From M0108 sp049654905 (GTDB lineage: Bacteria; Pseudomonadota; Gammaproteobacteria; Chromatiales; Chromatiaceae), in the NCBI GenBank assembly GCA_049654905.1, contig JBASIS010000272.1:1-40278 (forward strand): a stretch of DNA of 40,278 nucleotides, written 5' to 3'. How positions within the stretch are numbered: the stretch's first letter is position 1; the number at the start of each line of letters is the position of its first letter. Positions 6,830 through 13,867 of the stretch are shown piece after piece. Under the pieces are notes generated by a model, which had not been told where the DNA came from, did not search any database, and worked only from the letters and a program-made list of their open reading frames with translations. Position numbers and translations under genes: made by a program.

Positions 6830-8841
6830 GCCAGTGGACGGAACGTATTCTCAGCCACTTCACGGCCGATCTCGCCCGGCTATGGGTGGCCTGCGACCCG
6901 GACGAGGTGCTGCTCGACGAGAAGCTGTTGTCCGAACTGCGCGGCCGTGGCTTCGCATTGCTGCTGTACCAGGACCCGTTCGCGTTTCGAGCCGAGTACG
7001 AGGAATGCTATCGCGCCGCCTGGGATCGCGGCGAACCGGGGCCCGCACCCGCGCTGATCCTCCATCTGCCCGGCGCCGACCCGCAGGAAGCGCCGTGGGA
7101 CATCGTCCACCAGGGGCGCGTGGTGCGGCTCAGCCTGGCCGAGCTATTCCCGCGGCTGGCCTACAGCACCGTGCGGCAAGTGGAGCCGGCGCATTTGGCG
7201 ACGCTGTTTCACGCCCACCAGACGGAGTTGCAGTCGGCGCGCGGCGAGAAGGAGTCCCAGGACTTCATCCTCGAACATGTCTATCAGTTGACGCCGAGAT
7301 CCATCCGCAACCCGGTGGACTTCTGGCGCGAACTGCTGCGGCTGCACTTCGCCAACCGCGCCTTGCCCAGCCTGTTCGCTCAACACGCGGCGGGCATCAT
7401 TCAGGGCAAGGGGCTGTACGCGGACCTGCCCGTCGCCACCTGGCTGGCGTCCAAGGGTGCGCTGCTGCGCGTGGTGCAGGCCATGTGGTACCGCTACCTG
7501 TCGAGCTTGGGACTGGAGGGCACACGGGCTGGCGAACCACCGCCACCCGATTACATCGCCAAGCTCGAGATCCCATTCGACCACTCCGATGTGCAGGTGC
7601 TGGTCGATTCCATGTTCCTCGACGGCAGCTTGCATCCACTGGCGGTGCACAGCGTTCCGGCAGGGATACCAAGCTGGATCAAGGCGGGGATTGTCCAGGA
7701 CCCGGCAGCATTGCAGGACTTGGTGCTCAAAGGCATCGATGGACTGCTCGACACGACCCCAACGCTAGACTCCTCGCACAAGGACTGGAGCGAGTTCGCC
7801 AAACGCTACGGGGAGGTCCTGGCCCGCACCCATGGGCTGCCGGGACCTGCCGGTAGTGACCACCTGCCCGCGATTCGCGACCGCCTCGAGCTCCTCCAGA
7901 CGCAATCGGACGAGCGGCTGTACGCCTGGGTGGCGGCCAAGCACTACGCCGACCTGATCCTGCAACCGGTGACCAAGGGTCCGGTCATGGTGCATCAGAT
8001 CCCGCGGTTCCTGGGGCAGCGGCGGGCCAAGGGTGAAGCGCAGGTGGCCCTGCTGGTATTCGACGGCCTGGCCATCGATCAGTGGGTGCAGATTCGTGAG
8101 CGCTTGATCGCCACCACCAAGTGCTTCGCGTTCGATGAAGGGACGGCGTTCGCGTGGCTGCCCACCGTGACCTCGGTTTCGCGCCAGGCGCTGTTCGCGG
8201 GCCTGAAGCCGCGCGAGTTTGCGGACTCCATCGACCGGACCGACAAGGAGGAATTCTTGTGGAAGACGTTCTGGCAGAACGAAGGCGTCAAGGCGCATGA
8301 GGTGATGTATCGCCGGGCGTTGCGACAGATCCATCAGCTTGACGCACTGGAAGCGGAGCTGATTGACCGGTGCCCGAAGGTGGTCGGGCTGGTGATCGAT
8401 GAGGTGGACGACCGGCTCCACAAGGAGCGATCGAAGCAAGATGTGGCGCTGTGGATCGGGAACTGGTTGACGACCGGCTTCGTCGACCGGCTGTTCTCGC
8501 TGCTGCTGGACCAGGGATACCACCTCTACCTCACCGCAGACCACGGCAACGTCGAGTCGATCGGGGTCGGCAGACCCAACCAGGGCGTCATTGCCGAGAC
8601 GCGCGGCGAACGCGTCCGGGTTTATCGGAGCGAGCCCTTGCTCGCCGCTGCCGCGGCGGCCTATCCCACCGCGCGCCGCTTGGAGGTTCCTGGACTGCCC
8701 GCGCACTTCCTGCCGTTATTCGCCGGTGGACGAACCGCCTTCGTGCCGGCAGGCGAGCAGGTGGTGGTCCACGGCGGGGTGTCGATCGAAGAATTGATCG
8801 TGCCTTTTGTGAAAGTCAGCTATGGGATGGGAACCGCATGA
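6826..8841 (+). CDS. pglZ: PglZ-domain phosphatase-like protein, BREX type 3-like
   Basis: This 671-residue protein has the alkaline-phosphatase-superfamily C-terminal domain of PglZ, the signature protein of BREX systems. Visible motifs are L-L-V-F-D-G-L with the metal-ligand candidate D413, the P-T-V-T-S-V-S-R-Q-A-L-F-A-G segment from residue 446 that holds the nucleophile-equivalent Thr/Ser, and T-A-D-H-G-N with D572 and H573. The N-terminal half (W-x-E-R-I-L, D-L-A-R-L, F-R-x-x-Y-E, L-F-P-R-L-x-Y) matches the helical lead-in I know from the type 3 PglZ group. Length is normal and no frame damage is visible. The ATG overlaps the preceding stop (ATGA) and its own stop overlaps the next ATG (ATGA), so translation is coupled on both sides. 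PglZ is essential in studied BREX systems but its substrate is unsettled. Confidence 0.85.
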   Translation: MSQWTERILSHFTADLARLWVACDPDEVLLDEKLLSELRGRGFALLLYQDPFAFRAEYEECYRAAWDRGEPGPAPALILHLPGADPQEAPWDIVHQGRVVRLSLAELFPRLAYSTVRQVEPAHLATLFHAHQTELQSARGEKESQDFILEHVYQLTPRSIRNPVDFWRELLRLHFANRALPSLFAQHAAGIIQGKGLYADLPVATWLASKGALLRVVQAMWYRYLSSLGLEGTRAGEPPPPDYIAKLEIPFDHSDVQVLVDSMFLDGSLHPLAVHSVPAGIPSWIKAGIVQDPAALQDLVLKGIDGLLDTTPTLDSSHKDWSEFAKRYGEVLARTHGLPGPAGSDHLPAIRDRLELLQTQSDERLYAWVAAKHYADLILQPVTKGPVMVHQIPRFLGQRRAKGEAQVALLVFDGLAIDQWVQIRERLIATTKCFAFDEGTAFAWLPTVTSVSRQALFAGLKPREFADSIDRTDKEEFLWKTFWQNEGVKAHEVMYRRALRQIHQLDALEAELIDRCPKVVGLVIDEVDDRLHKERSKQDVALWIGNWLTTGFVDRLFSLLLDQGYHLYLTADHGNVESIGVGRPNQGVIAETRGERVRVYRSEPLLAAAAAAYPTARRLEVPGLPAHFLPLFAGGRTAFVPAGEQVVVHGGVSIEELIVPFVKVSYGMGTA

Positions 8842-9560
8842 ATGCATCAGCCCCGCACATCGGCTTTGATCGGTTCATTCCGCTTGATTGGGCGGCGGCG
8901 GCGCTGCAGGTACGGGCGGGCGCAGCCGGGCTTGATGAGCTGAATGCCCGGCTCGATGCCGCCGAACTGGGCGTTGAAGCCAGGAAGAAAACCCGCACCG
9001 TACTGAATCGATTGTGGCTGGAGCCGCGCGCCGGGCTGGTCGATTACGCAGAGCGCGGCGTGGCCATCCATCAGACGCGGCCGGACCTGCCCGTCGCGGC
9101 GCTGTGCTGGGGCATGGCCGTTGCGACCTACCCCTTCTTTGGCAAGGTGGCTGAACTGGTGGGCCGCCTGTCCGCCATCCAGGGCGATTGCGCAGCCGCC
9201 GAAGTGCACCGGCGCATGAGTGAAACCTACGGGGAGCGTGAAGGCACCCGGCGCATGACCAATATGGTCATCCAGAGCCAGGCCAGTTGGGGCGCGGTGG
9301 AGCGTGTGGAAAACGGCAGGCGCGTGATCCGGCTTGCGCCAACCGCGATCGATAACGACGCACTCACGGCATGGCTGATCGAGGCGGCGGTGCGCTACGC
9401 CGGCAAGTCTGTTGCCGTACCCAGCCTGCCGTCGCTGCCGGTGCTGTTCCCGTTCAGCTTGACGCGGCCCCTGGCCTATGTCGTTTCGAACAGCCCGTAC
9501 CTTGAACTCCGTTCGGAAGGGCCGAGTAACCCCTTCGTCGCTGTGCGCGGCACGATTTGA
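8838..9560 (+). CDS. Uncharacterised protein in the brxA position of the BREX-like operon
   Basis: This 240-residue protein is encoded directly after pglZ with an ATGA overlap. I do not recognise a named domain with confidence. Its layout is an N-terminal helical/winged-helix-like stretch, a basic K-K-T-R-T-V-L-N-R-L-W segment near residues 49-60, a hydrophobic helix (A-A-L-C-W-G-M-A-V-A-T-Y-P-F-F), and a second helix-turn-helix-like segment (R-R-M-T-N-M-V-I-Q-S-Q-A-S-W-G). This is similar in size and general build to BrxA (DUF1819), a DNA-binding winged-helix protein that is the last gene of BREX type 3 loci. The equivalence is by position and layout only. It is the last gene of the operon; a degenerate umuC scrap follows. 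Confidence 0.65.
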   Translation: MNASAPHIGFDRFIPLDWAAAALQVRAGAAGLDELNARLDAAELGVEARKKTRTVLNRLWLEPRAGLVDYAERGVAIHQTRPDLPVAALCWGMAVATYPFFGKVAELVGRLSAIQGDCAAAEVHRRMSETYGEREGTRRMTNMVIQSQASWGAVERVENGRRVIRLAPTAIDNDALTAWLIEAAVRYAGKSVAVPSLPSLPVLFPFSLTRPLAYVVSNSPYLELRSEGPSNPFVAVRGTI

Positions 9561-9613
9561 GGCATTAGGACCGGATCGAGGAGGGCGGCTGGGAGTTAGG
9601 CTATACCGCACAC

Positions 9614-9755
9614 ATCAGTTGCGAGCGGGTCTTTAGATTACACCCTGCGTGACCGCCCGGTGGTGGTGCTGTCCAACAACGACGGCTGTTGCGTGGCGCG
9701 CAGTGACGAGGCCAAGGCCCTGGTCAAGCTGTGCGCCGCCTATACGACGCGATGA
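9614..9755 (+). pseudogene. umuC: umuC fragment (error-prone polymerase V subunit), degenerate
   Basis: Across one frame change near 9635-9640 the translation reads S-C-E-R-V-F, then L-R-D-R-P-V-V-V-L-S-N-N-D-G-C-C-V-A-R-S-D-E-A-K-A-L. This is the conserved N-terminal segment of UmuC (ASCERVF... RPVVVLSNNDGC-VARS-EAKAL), which holds part of the palm active site. Only about 45 codons remain; the start, the frame and the rest of the gene are missing, and a stop lies at 9753-9755. It is clearly a relic. Its position at the end of the defence operon suggests that the island or a previous mobile element recombined within an umuDC locus. Confidence 0.85.
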
Positions 9756-9806
9756 CTGGCCCTAGGCCTCGCCTGAACGACTTCCGGCTCAAAATCGGCA
9801 TGGCTG

Positions 9807-10277
9807 TCACCCCTTAAAGGAACTGGCCATGCGCCCCAGAATGTGATCATAAAGATGACGCTGGGTTTCTGGGTATTCCATGTAGAAGGTCTTGAACTGG
9901 TCATTGGAAAGCAGGGTCTTCTGATAGAAGATCTTGTTGCCGATGTAGCCGGAAATGACAAACCAGTTATTCTTCTGGCGTTTATAGGTCACCTTCTTGG
10001 TGATTTTTCCGGTTGCGACATCCTGGGATTCCTTGTGAAAAAGGTCCTTGATGGATTCCTCCAACACATTGTGGGTACCGTAGATTTTAAAACGGGCTTG
10101 CTGATCGGGAGAGACAAAGACCTGACCGTCGCCATTATCGGCTTCACCCTGTGGAATCAGGAGGTTGGCGGGATACTCGATGGCGTAATCAAAACGGGGG
10201 TTATGGTAGGTCTGAAAATTTTCAGCGGCGGGAGCGAGAGGGGCAAGCAGGAACAAGGCAAGCAGGAAATAGCGCAT
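9807..10277 (-). CDS. Small exported protein of unknown function
   Basis: This 156-residue protein begins M-R-Y-F-L-L-A-L-F-L-L-A-P-L-A-P-A-A-E-N, a signal peptide likely cut after A-P-A-A near residue 18. The mature part starts with Y-H-N-P-R-F-D-Y-A-I-E-Y-P, a pattern found in small periplasmic proteins whose function is unknown. It is rich in Lys, Asn, Tyr and Phe and its codons are less GC-rich than those of neighbours, so it may be of different origin. It lies 37 bp downstream of corA in the same direction and could be read through from it, but nothing ties the two functionally. Confidence 0.75.
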   Translation of the reverse strand: MRYFLLALFLLAPLAPAAENFQTYHNPRFDYAIEYPANLLIPQGEADNGDGQVFVSPDQQARFKIYGTHNVLEESIKDLFHKESQDVATGKITKKVTYKRQKNNWFVISGYIGNKIFYQKTLLSNDQFKTFYMEYPETQRHLYDHILGRMASSFKG

Positions 10278-10314
10278 GGTATTGGATGTTCCGGATAACG
10301 GCTGGTTTGATTGG

Positions 10315-11268
10315 CTACAACCAACCCTTGAGCTTGACGTACAGGATGGGGACGACGGCGGCGACGGCGATGAGACCCAGGGCCATGGGATAGCCCCAAG
10401 CCCAGCTCAGTTCCGGCATGGATTCGAAATTCATACCGTAAATGCCGGCGATCAGGGTCGGGGGCAGGAAGATGAGGGCGGCGACGGAGAAGATCTTCAG
10501 CAGGCGATTCTGCTCCATGTTGATGAAACCCTGGGTGGCGTTGAGCAGAAAATCCGCCTTCTCCGAGAGGAAGTCGTTGTGGGGCATGAGCGAATCAATA
10601 TCGAGCAGTAATTCGGCACCCAGCTTGCGATACTTTTTGGGCATCTGGGGCTGACGGATCAGGAAGCGGATATCGCGCTGGGCGTCCATGAGGCAGAGGC
10701 GAATCTTACCGATCAGGTCCTCCTGATCCGCCAGGCCGTCCACGGCATCCTCCAGGTCCTCGCTGCGCCGGCCCAGAACCTCCTTTTGGATGTCCGAGAG
10801 GGTGAGATAGGCCTGTTCCGTCTCGTCTCCCAGGCCCTCGACCTTAATGTCCTGCAGGGCCAGGAGGATCTCCAGCGGATCAGCCAAGGGTTTCATGCCG
10901 AGCTTGTTGCGGCGGCGCAACAGGCGCGGGTGGGGCAAGACCTGGGAACAGAGGGACACCAGCCGCTCGCCGTCATGAATGAAGGCGGCGTTGGTATTGC
11001 GCGGTTCACCATCCGGCCGGTGGAAAAAGAGACAGTGGAGCTGGAACCCCTGATCAAAATCCTGGTGATGGGAGCCCGATTCCAGCTCATCGAGCTCGCG
11101 CATTTTGGGCAGAGGCACCTTGCAGAACGGCTTGACCAGGGCCAGCTCTTCCGACTTAGGCTTCACCAGTTCGATCCACTGGGCCTCGGCCAGCCATTGA
11201 CCCTCGGTATCGGCCTCGGGCTTGAGGGTGATGAGACGGGAATCCTGCAGCCGGTATGCCTTCAGCAT
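10315..11268 (-). CDS. corA: CorA family divalent cation (Mg2+/Co2+) transporter
   Basis: This inner-membrane channel protein has 317 residues and the CorA signature near the C-terminus: the first membrane helix (F-S-V-A-A-L-I-F-L-P-P-T-L-I-A-G) running into Y-G-M-N-F, the GMN selectivity motif, followed by M-P-E-L and a second helix (P-M-A-L-G-L-I-A-V-A-A-V-V-P-I-L-Y). The preceding part is the long acidic cytoplasmic funnel and stalk helices. A longer open frame reaches further upstream, but it overlaps the regulator gene; the ATG at 11268 gives the M-L-K-A-Y start usual for this family. Its start overlaps the end of the ArsR gene by 7 bp, so the two are translationally coupled. Confidence 0.93.
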   Translation of the reverse strand: MLKAYRLQDSRLITLKPEADTEGQWLAEAQWIELVKPKSEELALVKPFCKVPLPKMRELDELESGSHHQDFDQGFQLHCLFFHRPDGEPRNTNAAFIHDGERLVSLCSQVLPHPRLLRRRNKLGMKPLADPLEILLALQDIKVEGLGDETEQAYLTLSDIQKEVLGRRSEDLEDAVDGLADQEDLIGKIRLCLMDAQRDIRFLIRQPQMPKKYRKLGAELLLDIDSLMPHNDFLSEKADFLLNATQGFINMEQNRLLKIFSVAALIFLPPTLIAGIYGMNFESMPELSWAWGYPMALGLIAVAAVVPILYVKLKGWL

Positions 11269-11615
11269 GTCGGAGTCTCCCCACCCTGCCCCGCGGGGCG
11301 GGCCAGGCGCGCCTGATCCGCGGCGAAGGGTTCCTCGCGGTTGCACCCGCGGCCGATGGCGGCCAGAGCCTCCAGGGCCCAGGCGGGGAGATCGGGATGG
11401 AGGCGATAGTGAATCCAGAGTCCCGCCCGACGGTCCAGCAGCAACCCCGTCTCCCGCAGGACGGCGAGGTGGCGCGAGATTTTGGGCTGGGGCAGATCCA
11501 GGGCTAGCGTGAGATCGCAGACGCATCGTTCCCCGTGCGGCAAGAGGAGCATGAGGATCCTCAGCCGGGTGAGGTCGGACAGGGCGTGGGTCAGGTGTTC
11601 CGGGGAAAGGGGCAT
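11262..11615 (-). CDS. ArsR/SmtB family metalloregulator with a CxC sensor motif
   Basis: This winged-helix repressor has 117 residues. The motif C-V-C-D-L at 31-35 falls in the helix that carries the arsenite/antimonite site of E. coli-type ArsR (ELCVCDL). The recognition helix region Q-P-K-I-S-R-H-L-A-V-L-R-E-T-G-L-L follows, and then R-x-G-x-W-x-H-Y-R-L, the wing. This is close to the classic ArsR layout, so a thiophilic metal or metalloid, or perhaps a redox signal, is the likely inducer. It is unusual that it sits ahead of corA rather than arsenic resistance genes; its stop lies inside the corA start region. I chose ATG 11615 because the longer upstream extension is proline/threonine-rich and unlike the family. 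Confidence 0.88.
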   Translation of the reverse strand: MPLSPEHLTHALSDLTRLRILMLLLPHGERCVCDLTLALDLPQPKISRHLAVLRETGLLLDRRAGLWIHYRLHPDLPAWALEALAAIGRGCNREEPFAADQARLARPAGQGGETPTC

Positions 11616-11649
11616 GGCGGGCGCCTGGGTGGCCTGGGTCGATGGAGTA

Positions 11650-11678
11650 ATTGTGCCACGCGGGGGCCCGGGGCCCAA
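11650..11678 (-). promoter_or_regulatory. Candidate promoter of arsR-corA
   Basis: On the minus strand TTGGGC (11678-11673) and CACAAT (11655-11650) are separated by 17 bases, upstream of the ArsR start at 11615. The -35 match is weak. A GC-rich palindromic stretch occupies the spacer and could be an operator. Low confidence. Confidence 0.3.
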
Positions 11679-11734
11679 TGGTTGAGAGAGCGGGCCGGAG
11701 TGATGCGGGCTCGGCCCTTCGGCGCAAAGACCGG

Positions 11735-11769
11735 TAAAGAGGCGCCGACCCAGGGCCGGCGCCTCTTTA
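11735..11769 (-). terminator. Rho-independent terminator of htpG (strong hairpin)
   Basis: A perfect 13-bp inverted repeat (arms 11735-11747 and 11757-11769, TAAAGAGGCGCCG and its complement) with a 9-base loop lies 17 bp after the htpG stop. On the minus strand the stem ends in a short T run (CTCTTTA). Because the arms end in AAA/TTT on both sides it could also work in the other direction. Confidence 0.85.
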
Positions 11770-11786
11770 GCTAGGGTAATCAGGCC

Positions 11787-13718
11787 TTAGCGCCCCGACA
11801 GCATCATGCCTGTCATGAGCTTGTTGAGGCGGCCCACGAAGGCGGCCGGATCATCGAGTTGCCCACCCTCGGCCCGTTGAGCCTGGTCGAAGAGGATCAG
11901 GGCCAAATCGCCGAAGCGCCCCGTGTCGCTCTCGGACTCCAGACGCTTGACCAGCAGGTGATCCAGATTCACTTCGAGGGTCGGCTTGGAGGCGGGGGCG
12001 TTCTGCCCCACTGACTTGAGGACCCGGGCCAGGTTGGCGCTCATATCGTACTCACCCACCACGATGCAGGCGGGGGAATCGACCAGGCGAGTACTGGCGC
12101 GCACGGCGTCCACCCGGTCGCCCAGGGCGTCCTTGAGACGCTTGAGCAGATCGCCATGTTCCTCGGCGGCCTTCTCGCGCTGCTCCTTCTCCTCCTTGTC
12201 CGCCAGGTCGCCCAGGTCCAGGTCGCCCTTGGTAACGGACTGCAGATGCTTGCCCTTGTACTCGGTCAGGGAGGACACCAGCCATTCATCCACCCGGTCC
12301 GAGAGCAACAGTACCTCGACGCCCTTCTTGCGGAAGACCTCCAGGTGGGGACTGTGGCGGGCGGCGGCGGGGGTATCGGCGGTGATGAAGTAGATCTTGT
12401 CCTGCCCTTCCTTCATGCGCTCGATATAGGCATCCAGGGAAACGCTCTGGTCGTCGTCCTCCTGATAGGTGGTGGCAAAGCGCAGGAGGCCGGCGATGCG
12501 TTCGCGGTTGGGGAAGTCCTCGCCCGGGCCCTCCTTGATGACCTTGCCGAACTCCTTCCAGAATTCCTGGTACTTCTCCGCCTCGTCCTTGGCCATGGTC
12601 TCCAGCAGACTCAGGACGCGCTTGATGTTGGCACCGCGAATGGTGTCGATCTTGCGATTGTGCTGCAGGATCTCGCGGGAGACGTTCAGGGGCAGGTCGT
12701 CGGAGTCCACCACGCCCTTGACGAAGCGCAGGTAGTGGGGCATGAGCTTTTCCGCCTCGTCCATGATGAAGACGCGACGGACATAGAGCTTAACCCCGTG
12801 TTTCTGGTCGCGGTCCCAGAGGTCCCAGGGGGCGCGCTTAGGCACGAACAGCAGGGCACTGTATTCGTTGGTGCCCTCGACCCGGTTGTGGACCCAGGCC
12901 AGGGGTTCCTCGAAGTCGTGGGAGATGTGTTTGTAAAAGTCCTTGTACTCCTCGTCCGACACCTCCGCCTTGTTGCGCATCCAGAGGGCCGTGCCTTGGT
13001 TGACGCGCTCCCACTCGGGCGCCTTGGCCTCCTTCTTCTCCTCACCCTCTCCTTCTTCCTCACCATAGGTCTCCTTGAGCATCTCCACTGGCAGGGCGAT
13101 GTGGTCGGAAAACTTGGAGATAATGGTGCGCAGCCGCCAGGGTTCGAGAAATTCCTTCTCGTCCTCCTTCAGATGCAGGGTGACGCGGGTCCCGCGTTCG
13201 GCCACCTCCAGGGTCTCGATGTCGTACTGACCGCGGCCATCGGAAGACCACCGCACCCCATGCTCGGGCGCGAGGCCAGCGCGGCGGGTGATGAGGCTGA
13301 CCTTGTCGGCGACGATGTAGGCGGAGTAGAAACCGACGCCGAACTGACCAATGAGGGCGCTGTCCTTGGTCTGATCGCCGGTCATGGCCTCCAGGAAGCG
13401 GCGGGTGCCGGAGCTGGCGATGCTGCCGATGGTGTCCATGACCTCCAGGCGGCTCATGCCAATCCCGTTGTCGCTGACGGTCAGGGTCCCCGCCTCCTTG
13501 TCCACCTCGATCCGGATGCGCAGATCCGGGTCTTCCGCCAGCAGGCCGTCGTCCGTGAGGGCCTCGAAGCGCAGCTTCTCGCCCGCGTCCGAGGCATTGG
13601 ACACCAGCTCGCGCAGGAAGATTTCCTTATTGGAATAGAGAGAACGGATGACCAGGTCGAGTATCTGGCTCACCTCGGCCTTGAATTCCAGGGTTTCCTT
13701 ATGGGCCTCTACAGTCAT
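11787..13718 (-). CDS. htpG: Molecular chaperone HtpG (Hsp90)
   Basis: This cytoplasmic ATP-dependent chaperone has 643 residues, close to the usual 620-640. The GHKL ATPase domain shows the N-box (E-L-V-S-N-A-S-D-A), the DNGIGMS Mg/ATP-lid motif, and GQFGVGFYSAYIVADKV. The middle domain has the conserved N-V-S-R-E-I-L-Q and the client/ATP-contact region. An acidic linker (G-E-E-E-G-E-G-E-E-K-K) lies near residues 220-230. The start A-T-G at 13718 gives the typical M-T-V-E-A-H-K-E-T-L-E-F opening. It is monocistronic: a hairpin terminator follows and a probable heat-shock promoter precedes it. No anomalies. Confidence 0.97.
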   Translation of the reverse strand: MTVEAHKETLEFKAEVSQILDLVIRSLYSNKEIFLRELVSNASDAGEKLRFEALTDDGLLAEDPDLRIRIEVDKEAGTLTVSDNGIGMSRLEVMDTIGSIASSGTRRFLEAMTGDQTKDSALIGQFGVGFYSAYIVADKVSLITRRAGLAPEHGVRWSSDGRGQYDIETLEVAERGTRVTLHLKEDEKEFLEPWRLRTIISKFSDHIALPVEMLKETYGEEEGEGEEKKEAKAPEWERVNQGTALWMRNKAEVSDEEYKDFYKHISHDFEEPLAWVHNRVEGTNEYSALLFVPKRAPWDLWDRDQKHGVKLYVRRVFIMDEAEKLMPHYLRFVKGVVDSDDLPLNVSREILQHNRKIDTIRGANIKRVLSLLETMAKDEAEKYQEFWKEFGKVIKEGPGEDFPNRERIAGLLRFATTYQEDDDQSVSLDAYIERMKEGQDKIYFITADTPAAARHSPHLEVFRKKGVEVLLLSDRVDEWLVSSLTEYKGKHLQSVTKGDLDLGDLADKEEKEQREKAAEEHGDLLKRLKDALGDRVDAVRASTRLVDSPACIVVGEYDMSANLARVLKSVGQNAPASKPTLEVNLDHLLVKRLESESDTGRFGDLALILFDQAQRAEGGQLDDPAAFVGRLNKLMTGMMLSGR

Positions 13719-13827
13719 GGGGATCTTTACCTTCTGTTAGGGTCGGGGGTGATGTCAGGTCTGGCGCCAGGGCGCTACAATAGCGGCCCGTACGGGGCGC
13801 CTCCTGACCCATAGTATCAGGGCGCCG

Positions 13828-13855
13828 GAATAAGGCCGATTCATACAACTTCAAG
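13828..13855 (-). promoter_or_regulatory. Probable sigma-32 (heat-shock) promoter of htpG
   Basis: On the minus strand CCCCTTGAAG (-35, around 13855-13850) is followed after about 13-14 bases by CCTTATTCC (-10, 13836-13828). This resembles the RpoH consensus CTTGAAA and CCCCATNT with usual spacing. It lies about 110 bp upstream of the htpG start, a known heat-shock gene. Confidence 0.5.
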
Positions 13856-13867
13856 GGGTTTTCACCG

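Noticed and set aside
10315..11727. 470-residue open frame covering corA and arsR
   Set aside because: The upstream 150 codons run through the arsR gene in another frame and are Pro/Arg/Gly-rich; the CorA family start is at 11268.
12156..13814. 552-residue plus-strand open frame opposite htpG
   Set aside because: It is the mirror of a GC-rich coding gene, with repetitive Leu/Val/Gly/Ala content and no domain; htpG on the other strand is certain.
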